Numbered from the stretch's first letter, positions 7,141 through 14,381 are shown. The stretch: DNA of 22,493 nucleotides from Prevotellaceae bacterium (GCA_031257655.1 JAIROF010000076.1:1-22493); one strand, 5' to 3'. The notes: generated from the sequence alone by a model not told the origin. Numbers and translations: made by a program.

Positions 7141-8121
7141 ATGCCCCGCTATCTTGACCCCAAAAACTACCTGACGTTTAAGCGAATCTTTGGCGAGCAC
7201 AAGCATTTATGCATGAGCCTGCTGAACAACCTGCTGCCCCTCACCGCATCGCAGCAAATAGCGTCGCTCGAATACCGGCAGAGCGAAATGTCGCCGGAAA
7301 TTCATACGCTCAACAATTCCATTGTTGACGCGCGCTGCACAGACAGCCAGGGGCGGCAGCTTACTGTCGAAATGCGGATGATTTGGACGAAGAGCTTCAT
7401 CATGGGCCGCGCGATGTTCAACGCCTCAAAAGCCCACGTAACGCAGCCGGATAGCGCCGAAAGCTATAAGCTTTTGCAGCCGGTTTACGCCCTGAACTTA
7501 GTAAGCGAAACTTTTGCAAAGGACAGCAGCAGCTACTACCATCACTACAAAATGGCAAACGTTGCTGAGCCGGAGAAGCAAATAGAAGGGCTTAACTTAG
7601 TTTTTGTTGAGCTCACCAAGTTTCAGCCCACCGGCAGGGCAGAAAAGAAGCTGCACGAATTGTGGCTCAAATTTCTGACGGGAATAGGAGAGCATACCGA
7701 AAAAATACCGCAGGAGCTGCTGGAGGAGGAGGTGACTAAGGAGGCCGTGCGCTACCTCGAAGTAAACTCCTACACCAAAAATCAGCTGGCGGCGTATGAC
7801 AAGTACTGGGATATTGTTCGCACAGAGCGAAGCCGCTATTTGGACGCACAGATGCTTGGCCGGAGCAAGGGAATAGAAATAGGAATCGCTGCAGGAAGAG
7901 AAGAAGGAATCGCTGTAGGAAGAGAAGAAGGAATCGCTGTGGGGAAAGAAGAGGGAATCGCTGTGGGGAAAGCGGAAGGTGAGGCCATCGGCGCTGAAAA
8001 AAGCCTCAAACAAGTAGTGCTCAACGCCCTACGCAAAGGGTTTACCGTAGCGCAAATCCAGGAGCTGACCGCGCTGAGCCGGGAAAAAATTGAAGCGCTG
8101 CTTACGCAGCACAACGCCTGA
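7141..8121 (+). CDS. Rpn family recombination-promoting nuclease / putative transposase (PD-(D/E)XK)
   Basis: A 326-residue protein of the Rpn (YhgA-like) family: PD-(D/E)XK endonucleases that promote RecA-independent recombination and are often annotated as transposases. The N-terminus (LDPKNYLTFKRIFG) and the core SIVDARCTDSQGRQLTVEMRM are characteristic. The core acids are D63 and E77. The third catalytic position, normally Gln or Lys after E-x, is R79, so cleavage activity is uncertain. The middle region (about 150-245) is typical of the family. Residues about 242-287 are eight-residue repeats of the type EEGIAVGK. The C-terminus (288-326) is a short helical module, FTVAQIQELTALSREKIEAL, resembling those of the two Rpn pieces at the right edge. 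It has its own promoter and may be co-transcribed with the aminotransferase gene 24 bases downstream. Confidence 0.88.
   Translation: MPRYLDPKNYLTFKRIFGEHKHLCMSLLNNLLPLTASQQIASLEYRQSEMSPEIHTLNNSIVDARCTDSQGRQLTVEMRMIWTKSFIMGRAMFNASKAHVTQPDSAESYKLLQPVYALNLVSETFAKDSSSYYHHYKMANVAEPEKQIEGLNLVFVELTKFQPTGRAEKKLHELWLKFLTGIGEHTEKIPQELLEEEVTKEAVRYLEVNSYTKNQLAAYDKYWDIVRTERSRYLDAQMLGRSKGIEIGIAAGREEGIAVGREEGIAVGKEEGIAVGKAEGEAIGAEKSLKQVVLNALRKGFTVAQIQELTALSREKIEALLTQHNA
7882..7977 (+). repeat. 24-bp tandem array inside the Rpn gene, 4 units
   Basis: Four in-frame 24-base units, the first two differing by one base, encode the eight-residue repeats GIAxG(R/K)xE. Unit length is a multiple of three, so gain or loss of units keeps the frame. 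The repeats probably form the charged linker before the C-terminal module. Confidence 0.9.
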
Positions 8122-8145
8122 GTAAACAACACGTAAATAGTTATA

Positions 8146-9342
8146 ATGCCACGAATTTCGGAGAAAGGCCTGTACATGCCCTCATCCCCCATACGCAAGC
8201 TGGCGCCGTATGCCGAAGCTGCAAAGCGCATGGGGCGAAAAGTGTACCACCTCAACATCGGACAGCCTGATATTGTCACGCCGCAGGTAGCGCTGGACGC
8301 CATAAAAAATTGCAACAAAACGATTGTCGAGTACGGCCCGTCGGCGGGAAACGAATCCTACCGCCGCAGGCTGGCCATGTACTACCAAAACTTGGGCGTT
8401 GACGTAAGCAGCGACAACATTCTCATCACCAACGGAGGCTCCGAGGCAATCCTGTTTTCGTTTATGGCCTGCTTCAACCCCGGAGATGAGGTGATTATCC
8501 CCGAACCGTTCTACGCCAACTACTGGGCCTACGCCATTGAGGCGGGCGTGAACGTGAAGCCCATAACCTCCAGCATTGACGACGACTTTGCGCTGCCGCC
8601 CATCCAGGCGTTTGAGCGCCTGATAACGCCAAAAACAAAGGGAATATTCATCAGCAACCCCAACAACCCCACGGGATGCCTGTACTCAAAAGCAGATTTG
8701 GAGCGCTTGTCGCTTGTCGTAAAAAAGTACGACCTCTACCTCTTTTGCGACGAGGCGTACCGCGAATTTTGCTACGACGGCCAGCAAAGCTACTCCGCCA
8801 TGCAGCTCCACGGGTTAGAAGACCACGCCGTGCTGATAGACTCCGTATCCAAGCGGTACAGCATGTGCGGAGCGCGCGTGGGCGCCATTATCAGCCGCAA
8901 CAGGGACGTGCTTGCGGCGGCGCTCAAGTTTGGGCAAGCCCGCCTGTGCCCCCCTTTCTACGGCCAAATAGCCGCCGAAGCCGCGCTGGAAACGCCCCCC
9001 TCGTACTTTGAAAAGGTGCACCACGAGTACGTCAGCCGCCGCGACTTTATGGTCGATGAGCTCAACCGCATAGAAGGCGTTTACTGCCCCAAGCCCCAGG
9101 GCGCATTCTACGCCATGGCGCGCCTCCCCATCGAAAACTCGGACAAGTTTGCGCAGTGGCTGCTCGAAGAGTTCAGCTACAAAAATCAAACGGTTATGGT
9201 AGCCCCGGCTACCGGTTTTTACTTTACCCTCGGGCTGGGCTTAAACGAGGTCAGGCTGGCCTACGTGCTCAACATCAACGACCTCCAAAATGCAATAGCG
9301 TGCCTGAGAAAAGCGCTGGAAATTTATCCCCAAAAAATATGA
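8146..9342 (+). CDS. PLP-dependent class I/II aminotransferase (aspartate aminotransferase-like)
   Basis: A 398-residue fold-type I aminotransferase, expected to move amino groups between an amino acid and a 2-oxo acid in the cytoplasm. The PLP site is complete: NGGSEA phosphate-loop region (96-101), NPNNPTG (171-177, with N174), CDEAYRE (201-207, D202 and Y205), and SVSKRYSMCGARVG with the Schiff-base K236 and the phosphate-binding R244. The late arginine in GLNEVRLAY probably holds the substrate carboxylate. The start MPRISEKGLYMPSSPIRKL fits Bacteroidota aspartate-aminotransferase-like proteins. Exact substrate cannot be read from sequence. Its stop overlaps the rfbC ATG. Confidence 0.92.
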   Translation: MPRISEKGLYMPSSPIRKLAPYAEAAKRMGRKVYHLNIGQPDIVTPQVALDAIKNCNKTIVEYGPSAGNESYRRRLAMYYQNLGVDVSSDNILITNGGSEAILFSFMACFNPGDEVIIPEPFYANYWAYAIEAGVNVKPITSSIDDDFALPPIQAFERLITPKTKGIFISNPNNPTGCLYSKADLERLSLVVKKYDLYLFCDEAYREFCYDGQQSYSAMQLHGLEDHAVLIDSVSKRYSMCGARVGAIISRNRDVLAAALKFGQARLCPPFYGQIAAEAALETPPSYFEKVHHEYVSRRDFMVDELNRIEGVYCPKPQGAFYAMARLPIENSDKFAQWLLEEFSYKNQTVMVAPATGFYFTLGLGLNEVRLAYVLNINDLQNAIACLRKALEIYPQKI

Positions 9343-9887
9343 ACTTTATAAAATCGCGCCTGAACGGCGTATGGATTATTGAGCCGAAGGCATTTGCCGA
9401 CGCCCGCGGCTACTTTATGGAAACCTACCGCCAGAGCCTGTTTAAGCAGCACGTAGGCAGCGTAAGCTTTGTGCAGGACAACGAATCAAAGTCCGCGCGC
9501 GGCGTGCTGCGGGGCCTGCACTACCAGCTGCCGCCGTTTGCGCAGAGCAAGCTGGTGCGCGTCATTAGCGGAGAGGTGCTCGACGTGGCGGTCGACATCC
9601 GAAAAGCTTCCCCCACCTTTGGGCAGCACGTGGCGGTAACGCTAACGGCAGAAAACAGGCGGCAGCTCTTCATTCCCAGGGGCTTTGCGCACGGCTTTCT
9701 GGTGCTCAGCAGCGAGGCGATTTTCACCTATAAGGTCGACAACACCTACTCGCCCCAGCACGAGCGCAGCATTCGCTTCGACGACCCCGACATCGGCATA
9801 GCCTGGGGCATGGACGCAAGCCTGCTCCTCCTCTCGGAAAAAGACAAAAACAGCGCAAAGCCACTGCGCGAGGCAGACGTTTTTTAG
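9339..9887 (+). CDS. rfbC: dTDP-4-dehydrorhamnose 3,5-epimerase
   Basis: A 182-residue cupin-fold epimerase, RmlC/RfbC, for the third step of dTDP-L-rhamnose synthesis, supplying rhamnose for surface polysaccharide. Signatures are RGYFMETY (23-30), RGVLRGLHYQ with catalytic H61, LDVAVDIRKASPTFG (81-95), FIPRGFAHGF (111-120), and YKVDNTYSP with the probable catalytic Y131. The ATG at 9339 overlaps the aminotransferase stop (ATGA) and gives the family's normal N-terminus; longer in-frame versions lie inside the upstream gene and are not supported. rfbA, rfbB and rfbD are not in the window, so the pathway is split or rfbC serves another sugar cluster. Confidence 0.94.
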   Translation: MNFIKSRLNGVWIIEPKAFADARGYFMETYRQSLFKQHVGSVSFVQDNESKSARGVLRGLHYQLPPFAQSKLVRVISGEVLDVAVDIRKASPTFGQHVAVTLTAENRRQLFIPRGFAHGFLVLSSEAIFTYKVDNTYSPQHERSIRFDDPDIGIAWGMDASLLLLSEKDKNSAKPLREADVF

Positions 9888-9897
9888 GCCGTAGAAG

Positions 9898-9914
9898 GGG
9901 CGGCCTCGCCGCCC
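9898..9914. repeat. short G+C-rich hairpin just after rfbC
   Basis: GGGCGGC and GCCGCCC form 7-base arms around a 3-base loop, starting 11 bases past the rfbC stop. There is no T-run. It may protect the rfbC mRNA end or assist termination with the larger repeat downstream. Confidence 0.45.
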
Positions 9915-9947
9915 TCGACGACCCGCACCTCACCCCCCTGTACAGCG

Positions 9948-9991
9948 TAGCCCCGAAAGGACGGAAAACATTTTCCGTCCTTTCGGGGCTA
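9948..9991. terminator. perfect 21-bp inverted repeat between convergent genes
   Basis: Two perfectly complementary 21-base arms (9948-9968 and 9971-9991) surround a 2-base centre. It sits between rfbC (rightward) and the PD40-OmpA gene (leftward, ending at 10071), where a bidirectional terminator is expected. It lacks a T-run after the stem, and the arms are longer than usual for intrinsic terminators. A mobile palindromic repeat used as a terminator is the alternative. Confidence 0.6.
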
Positions 9992-10070
9992 AATGCTGCC
10001 GGCTGCTCACGCTACAGGGCGTTGGGTTACGCGCTACTGCCGCCGCTTTTTTCGGCTTTCATTTCAAAAT

Positions 10071-11729
10071 TCAGTCTCCCAGCGATACTATCTTAAACTC
10101 TACCCTTCGGTTGAGCCCCCTTCCTTCCGCCGTTTTGTTGGAGGAAATCGGCTGAGTATCGCTGTAGCCTCTGGCTTTCAGGCGGTTTTTATCAATACCC
10201 CGGCCTACAAGATAGCCTACCACGCTCTGCGCCCGCTCCTGCGAAAGCTTTTGGTTTGTTTTTTTGTTTCCGGTGTTGTCCGTATGGCCTGATATTTCAA
10301 TCTTTATGCTCGGGTAGTAAAGCAGCAGCCGGTAAAGCTGCTCCAGCTGCTTGTAGGATTTGGAGAGCAGCGTTGCTTTAGCGTTGGCAAACTGAATATT
10401 TTGGAGGTAAATCTTCATCCCCACCGCTACGCTATCCGTGGGGAAGGCATTGTATCCTTTTTGGGTCAGCAGCTTGGTTTCTTTTGGCTTGAGCTGCTCC
10501 TTCGGCTTAATTTCTTTCTGGGCGTCTGCTATAGCTTTCAGGTAGGCCTGGCGCAGCGCCTCTTTCTCCTCTTCGCTCACAATTTTGCCGTAGTAGGTAA
10601 CCTGGTGGATGTCGTACATTCCGGAGCCATCCGGTCGCTCGGACGAGTAGTAGGCATACTTGGGGTTGCCCGGTACGGAGGTGTAGTAGATGTCGTCGTT
10701 GGGCGTGTTGATGGGGTAGCCAAGGTGTATAGGTTTTCCCCAGGTAGCGATTGAATCGGCAAATTCTGAGCGGTAAATGTCAAACTTACCCACCCCCTTA
10801 TGGCCGTTGGAGGAAAAGAAGAGGGTTTTACCGTCGGCCAAGAGCGAAACGGAAACTTCGTCGCCCTCCGTGTTCACCATAGGGCCTAAGTTGACCAGCT
10901 TGCTCCAGGTATTTGCCGACTTGTCGTAGGTGCTTTGCCAGATGTCGTAGCCGCCATGCCCTTTATTTTCGCCGTAATCATTCATGCACACGTAAATAAC
11001 GTTACGCTCCCCGTTTATGGCCATGGAGGAGATGTGGTATCCGCTCTTCATGTCGCTCACATTGTAGATTTTGGTGAGCTGGGCGTAGTTTACATCGTCG
11101 GTGTTGAGCTCCACCTGAAAATCGATATCAAGCACAAAAAAGTTCCCGCTGCCGCGAAAAATGAAAACCTCTTTCCCGTCGGGGGATGTACCCAGCACGC
11201 CTTCGTGGTAGCGCTTGCTTGCTTTTTTGCCCACTACGCTCACCGTCCATGCCTGGCCCGAGGCGTTGCTACGGGTTGCCATGTACACGCGGTCCAGCTG
11301 GGGGGCGTCGTCGCTTTTTTTGCCTTCGGGGCGGGATGAGGTAAGGAAGAGCATCTGCTCCTTGTAGCCCACAAAGGCGTTTACGTTGGAGACGCTTGGG
11401 TTGTTGACATCGGCGCCCAGCTTGGTCACCCCTACAGGCTCCGGCTCAGCTTTGCGCTTAGCGCCATACTCGCACTCTACGATATTCCGCGAAATGATGT
11501 GGGACATGCCGCCTACCTTATTGGCCGGGTCGTCCAGCGATTTCTTATACAGCTCCAGCGCCTCCTTGTATAAGCCTCGCTGGTGCAAGCCTGCTGCGGT
11601 TTTGTAGTCGGCGCCGGCAGGCTGCTGCTCCGACTTCCTGGTGGGCTGTGCTGCCAGCGGCAGGCTACCCAGTAGCAGGAGCAGGTTGAAAAAAAGCCGC
11701 GCGTGTGAAAAAAAACGGTTCATAGTCAT
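10071..11729 (-). CDS. OmpA family protein with TPR and PD40 (WD40-like) repeats
   Basis: A 552-residue envelope protein. The N-terminus has a signal peptide (basic MTMNRFF start, LLLLLGSLPLAAQ, cleavage likely after about residue 27). A TPR-like helical pair lies near 40-85 (GLYKEALELYKKSLDD). A PD40 beta-propeller covers about 115-390, with motifs such as LLADGKTLFFSSNGHKGVG. The C-terminal OmpA domain (about 430-552) holds GHTDNTG with D484 and LSQERAQSV with R499. Their 15-residue spacing matches the OmpA peptidoglycan-binding pair. It is therefore probably periplasmic and bound to the cell wall. No lipobox is visible. Starts at 11729 and 11723 are both possible. It lies 83 bases downstream of the beta-barrel gene, and the pair likely works together. 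It resembles PorE and gliding-associated OmpA proteins in architecture, but a type IX secretion role is not shown. Confidence 0.88.
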   Translation of the reverse strand: MTMNRFFSHARLFFNLLLLLGSLPLAAQPTRKSEQQPAGADYKTAAGLHQRGLYKEALELYKKSLDDPANKVGGMSHIISRNIVECEYGAKRKAEPEPVGVTKLGADVNNPSVSNVNAFVGYKEQMLFLTSSRPEGKKSDDAPQLDRVYMATRSNASGQAWTVSVVGKKASKRYHEGVLGTSPDGKEVFIFRGSGNFFVLDIDFQVELNTDDVNYAQLTKIYNVSDMKSGYHISSMAINGERNVIYVCMNDYGENKGHGGYDIWQSTYDKSANTWSKLVNLGPMVNTEGDEVSVSLLADGKTLFFSSNGHKGVGKFDIYRSEFADSIATWGKPIHLGYPINTPNDDIYYTSVPGNPKYAYYSSERPDGSGMYDIHQVTYYGKIVSEEEKEALRQAYLKAIADAQKEIKPKEQLKPKETKLLTQKGYNAFPTDSVAVGMKIYLQNIQFANAKATLLSKSYKQLEQLYRLLLYYPSIKIEISGHTDNTGNKKTNQKLSQERAQSVVGYLVGRGIDKNRLKARGYSDTQPISSNKTAEGRGLNRRVEFKIVSLGD

Positions 11730-11812
11730 GACGATTACGAGTGATTTATAAGGTGTTGATTTATAATTTAGCCCTCAGATGGAAGAGCGAATACGGGTGC
11801 TTTCTGCTGATG

Positions 11813-12790
11813 TTAGAACTGAAAGTAGCGAACATTAAACAGCTGGTCGTTGCGCTCCCGAAGCTTTTTGCTGAACGTAAAGCCTATCCGCACCGTAATG
11901 CCAAAGGAAAGCGGGTACTGCATTTTGACGCTGCTCCCCTTTACGTTGGCCGCCGGATTAAAGCGAAATCTGTAAGGTGTAGCCTCGCCGTTTGCGGGCA
12001 CCGGCAGCGGCGTGTAGTCCAGCACCGCCGAAGCATTGCTGCCGACAACGTTGTACACGCAGTATTCGCCAAAAAATCCGGCATACAGCGTAGCCCTGTC
12101 CGTGAGCAGCTGCTTAAAGCCGGCCTCAAGGTAACCTACAGCCTGAAAACCCAGCTCCAGCTTGGCCTTTACATTCTCGTTTACCCCCTCCAAACCAAAA
12201 CCGACATGGGGAGGGGCTTTTATATCTCCCACCTTTTCTTGGCCTAAGTACACCTTGGTGCTTAGGCCTTTGATGTCGACGTTGCTGCTGCCGCTAACCG
12301 CATAGCCAAGCTTCATGCCGCCGGAAGCATACCACCCTAAATACTTAAGGGACCTAAATGTGCCTTCAAACTCAGCCACCAGCGGCAGCTGAAGGTAGAG
12401 CGCAGACTGCAGCGCTACGTACTCATCCAGCGTGCTTGTAAGCTCAAAGGTATTATCTACCACCTCGGCGGGATTCTCAAACCAGCCCCATTCGTCAGGG
12501 AAAGTTTCGTTCGATACATTTTCATACCCCGACATGCCGGCCGTACTCCGGTAGACGTTGGCGTGAAGGCCTGTTCGGAGGCTCAGGTAAGAGGTAAAGT
12601 GGCAGGAGTAGCCAACCCCGCCGCCAAAACCCAGCCCCCAACGATTATTTTCCAGCGAAACCGGCGCTACGCTCGCGCTGAGCATGTTTAGACTTCCAAA
12701 TAGCTCATGGGAAAACCTGTCGGCCGCAATAGCAGTGCTACCCTTAAGCAAGAGTAGCAGCAAAAACAAAGTGATTTTTTTTAAATTCAT
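11813..12790 (-). CDS. outer membrane beta-barrel protein
   Basis: A 325-residue protein with a clear signal peptide (MNLKKITLFLLLLLLKGSTAIAA, cleavage near residue 23). The rest alternates short hydrophobic and polar stretches rich in Gly and aromatic residues (WGLGFGGGVGYSCHF, LSLRTGLHANVY, AGFFGEYCVY), as expected for transmembrane beta-strands. It ends in NVRYFQF with a terminal Phe, the usual outer-membrane insertion signal. I cannot assign a specific family; it could be a PF13568-type porin or a distant PorP/SprF-like protein. It precedes the PD40-OmpA gene in the same direction, suggesting an outer-membrane partner of that protein. Confidence 0.78.
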   Translation of the reverse strand: MNLKKITLFLLLLLLKGSTAIAADRFSHELFGSLNMLSASVAPVSLENNRWGLGFGGGVGYSCHFTSYLSLRTGLHANVYRSTAGMSGYENVSNETFPDEWGWFENPAEVVDNTFELTSTLDEYVALQSALYLQLPLVAEFEGTFRSLKYLGWYASGGMKLGYAVSGSSNVDIKGLSTKVYLGQEKVGDIKAPPHVGFGLEGVNENVKAKLELGFQAVGYLEAGFKQLLTDRATLYAGFFGEYCVYNVVGSNASAVLDYTPLPVPANGEATPYRFRFNPAANVKGSSVKMQYPLSFGITVRIGFTFSKKLRERNDQLFNVRYFQF

Positions 12791-12890
12791 AATGCATCAT
12801 AAGTTGACTCTAAAAGTTCGAAGTATATGCTCAGCGTATGCTCAACGCGCTTTGGCAAGCTTGTGGCTGGGCACAAGATGCTATCAGCTG

Positions 12891-12918
12891 CAATTTTCAA
12901 TTTTCAATTTTCAATTTT
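12891..12918. repeat. heptamer array, 4 x CAATTTT
   Basis: Four perfect consecutive 7-base units, 101 bases upstream of the leftward beta-barrel start. It would fall within the leader if transcription begins near 13097. Confidence 0.9.
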
Positions 12919-13054
12919 ACCACCATTAGCGGATTGGCTTTTCTTTCATTTCCCATCTCTGGCTTTGCCGCTAAGCCAACCCTTGCGAAGTTTGCTATAC
13001 GCAGCATTACAGCGGGTTATGGCGAGTGCGAAATTTGTTTTCCTCGAAAAGGCA

Positions 13055-13087
13055 CGTCAATAACTTTGAGTAGATCGTCAATAACTT
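13055..13087. repeat. 12-bp direct repeat, two copies 21 bp apart
   Basis: CGTCAATAACTT occurs at 13055-13066 and 13076-13087, a start-to-start distance of 21 bases, two turns of the helix. On the minus strand the pair lies just downstream of the possible promoter at 13104-13131. This arrangement is common for regulator binding sites; the function here is inferred. Confidence 0.6.
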
Positions 13088-13103
13088 CCGGGCAATTTGC
13101 GCA

Positions 13104-13131
13104 CAAAGATAGCATTTTTTTTTGTTACAAA
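13104..13131 (-). promoter_or_regulatory. possible promoter of the beta-barrel / PD40-OmpA operon
   Basis: On the minus strand TATCTTTG (13111 to 13104) matches the -7 box exactly. The nearest TTTG (13131 to 13128) is 16 rather than 19 bases upstream, and nine of those spacer bases are an A-run (T-run 13115-13123 on the plus strand). The leader to the beta-barrel start would be about 310 bases. Confidence 0.4.
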
Positions 13132-13305
13132 TAAGCAAATCAAAACCCTAAGCTACAATATTCCGTTATTTTGCGTTAATTCAACTACAAAAACGAGGCG
13201 AAGAAGCCGCTTATTCGCACATTAACATGTGGTTGACCAGCAATTTACAGCATTCTATACGCTTTTATCGCATCTTGCAATTTTCCAATATTCACCAATG
13301 TTTAT

Positions 13306-13391
13306 CGCTAATTCATTAGCGTAAGACCAAAAATAATTTTTTTGTTGAACTTAATCGGCTTGTCATTAGCGTATTGTAAATAGATTTAGCG
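13306..13391. promoter_or_regulatory. ATTAGCG palindrome with two downstream half-sites
   Basis: CGCTAAT-TC-ATTAGCG (13306-13321) is a perfect 7-base-arm palindrome. The half-site ATTAGCG recurs at 13365-13371 and TTTAGCG at 13385-13391, 50 and then 20 bases further. The spacings are near whole helical turns. It looks like a cluster of protein binding sites; no partner gene is evident. Confidence 0.4.
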
Positions 13392-13540
13392 TAAATAGAC
13401 GGTCTGCCCTATTGAATTCGTACCAAAAATGGCAAAACAGGCGCGCTGCCTGCGGCTACTCGGCACGCAAATCACTTACTGCCGCTAACTTAAACCATAA
13501 AAATCCGTTGAAAAATATATAATCACTACCGACCCCGTGG

Positions 13541-13577
13541 TGCGCCATCTGCGCGATAATTTTCATACAAAACCATG
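13541..13577. repeat. dispersed repeat, copy 2 (TGCGCC core plus ACAAAACCAT)
   Basis: Bases 13541-13555 equal 5566-5580, and ACAAAACCAT at 13568-13577 equals 20441-20450. The distance between the two parts is nearly the same in this copy and the copy at 20416-20450, so these two share a longer element. Confidence 0.65.
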
Positions 13578-13765
13578 CCGAGGCAGCAGAATTATACTTC
13601 GCAGGGGAATTATACCCCCAATAATAGGGGCGCTTACGCTCCTGCGCCAAGAGCGATGCTCGCCTTTCGCGGTCGTTGCAGCAAAAAAAGCGGGGCATTT
13701 GCAAAAAAACAGGCTGGGGTTATGGTAAATTTTCGGGAAATATTCTCTATTATACGTGCGCACGC

Positions 13766-13842
13766 ATGCAGAATGCAAAATGCAGAATGCAAAATGCAGA
13801 ATGCAAAATGCAGAATGCAGAATGCAAAATGCAAAATGCAAA
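13766..13842. repeat. heptamer array, 11 x ATGCA(A/G)A
   Basis: Eleven uninterrupted 7-base units, ATGCAAA or ATGCAGA, the first seven strictly alternating. It is the longest heptamer array in the window and lies just beyond the 3' end of the leftward repeat-protein ORF. Confidence 0.93.
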
Positions 13843-13886
13843 ATGGCGCAAGGCGCGTAACTGCTTGATCTCTGTGTGTAAGAGAG

Positions 13887-14252
13887 TTAAGAAGCAAGAG
13901 CTAAGAGTTGCTGGCGCCGGAAAGTTGCCGTATGCGCAGCAGCAGCCGTATGCGCAACATTTGCCGTATGTGCAGCAGCAGCCGTATGCGCAACATTTGC
14001 CGTATGCGCAGCAGCATTTGCCGTATGCGCAACATTTGCCGTATGCGCAGCAGCAGCTGTATGCGCAGCAGCCATGCCATTTGCCGTTGGGAAAGCGTGT
14101 GCAGGCACGAGGTCGCTTGAGAACGAAAGGTTGCACGGCTCCAAAATTTTCAGCAGAGGCATGCGCTTTTGAGGTACGCCAATTTTGGAAATTCCGGAAC
14201 TTTGTAAAGCCTCGCTGCCGGAGCACGTAAAAGGATTTTCGAGCAGGTTCAT
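13887..14252 (-). CDS. candidate repeat protein, Ala/His/Thr/Asn-rich C-terminal half
   Basis: I do not recognise this 121-codon ORF. Support for expression is an exact-consensus leftward promoter at 14294-14324, giving a leader of about 35 bases before the ATG at 14252. The first 57 residues (MNLLENPFTCSGSEALQSSG at the start) are not repetitive, have two cysteines (C10, C40) and no signal peptide or membrane segment. The second half is built on repeats such as AAHTANVAHTA encoded by the 18-base array. It ends RRQQLLALAS. The same DNA is open in other frames on both strands because the array units are multiples of three, so frame choice rests on the promoter and start only. It may instead be a relic, or the transcript may be non-coding. 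Confidence 0.35.
   Translation of the reverse strand: MNLLENPFTCSGSEALQSSGISKIGVPQKRMPLLKILEPCNLSFSSDLVPAHAFPTANGMAAAHTAAAAHTANVAHTANAAAHTANVAHTAAAAHTANVAHTAAAAHTATFRRQQLLALAS
13928..14083. repeat. tandem array of CCGTATGCGCA-type units, 18/21/15/12 bases
   Basis: Nine units start CCGTATG or a close variant and end in CAGCAG or CAACATTTG. Unit lengths are 18, 18, 18, 18, 21, 18, 18, 15 and 12, all multiples of three. Two unit types alternate through most of the array. Length differences come from CAG or ATTTG blocks. Confidence 0.9.
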
Positions 14253-14293
14253 AATGTTTGCCAATAGCCGATACTTTCTCTTAAGTTCTGGCG

Positions 14294-14324
14294 CAAAGGT
14301 AAAAAAGAAATCATAACCAACAAA
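14294..14324 (-). promoter_or_regulatory. exact-consensus leftward promoter in the gene-poor region
   Basis: On the minus strand TTTG (14324 to 14321), 19 bases, then TACCTTTG (14301 to 14294): a complete match to TTTG-N19-TAnnTTTG. It points at the candidate repeat protein ORF starting at 14252. Confidence 0.72.
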
Positions 14325-14381
14325 ATTTTGTGCGCTTTTTTGGCTAATTCTTTTTTTGAGGTGCTATGAAAAATTTGTATA

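Noticed and set aside
13456..13704. 82-codon leftward ORF
   Set aside because: It overlaps a dispersed repeat (13541-13577) and has no promoter or family likeness.
13766..14083. Possible CRISPR array
   Set aside because: The units are contiguous without unique spacers and no cas genes are present.
13750..14226. Alternative leftward frame rich in CCAYGKCCAYG
   Set aside because: It would need a GTG start, runs through the heptamer array, and the ATG frame at 14252 is nearer the promoter.
13676..14230. Rightward ORF with MQNAKC and LPYAQQ repeats
   Set aside because: It is just the two arrays read through; the heptamer part cycles through frames, and I see no promoter in front of it. The leftward frame has better support.
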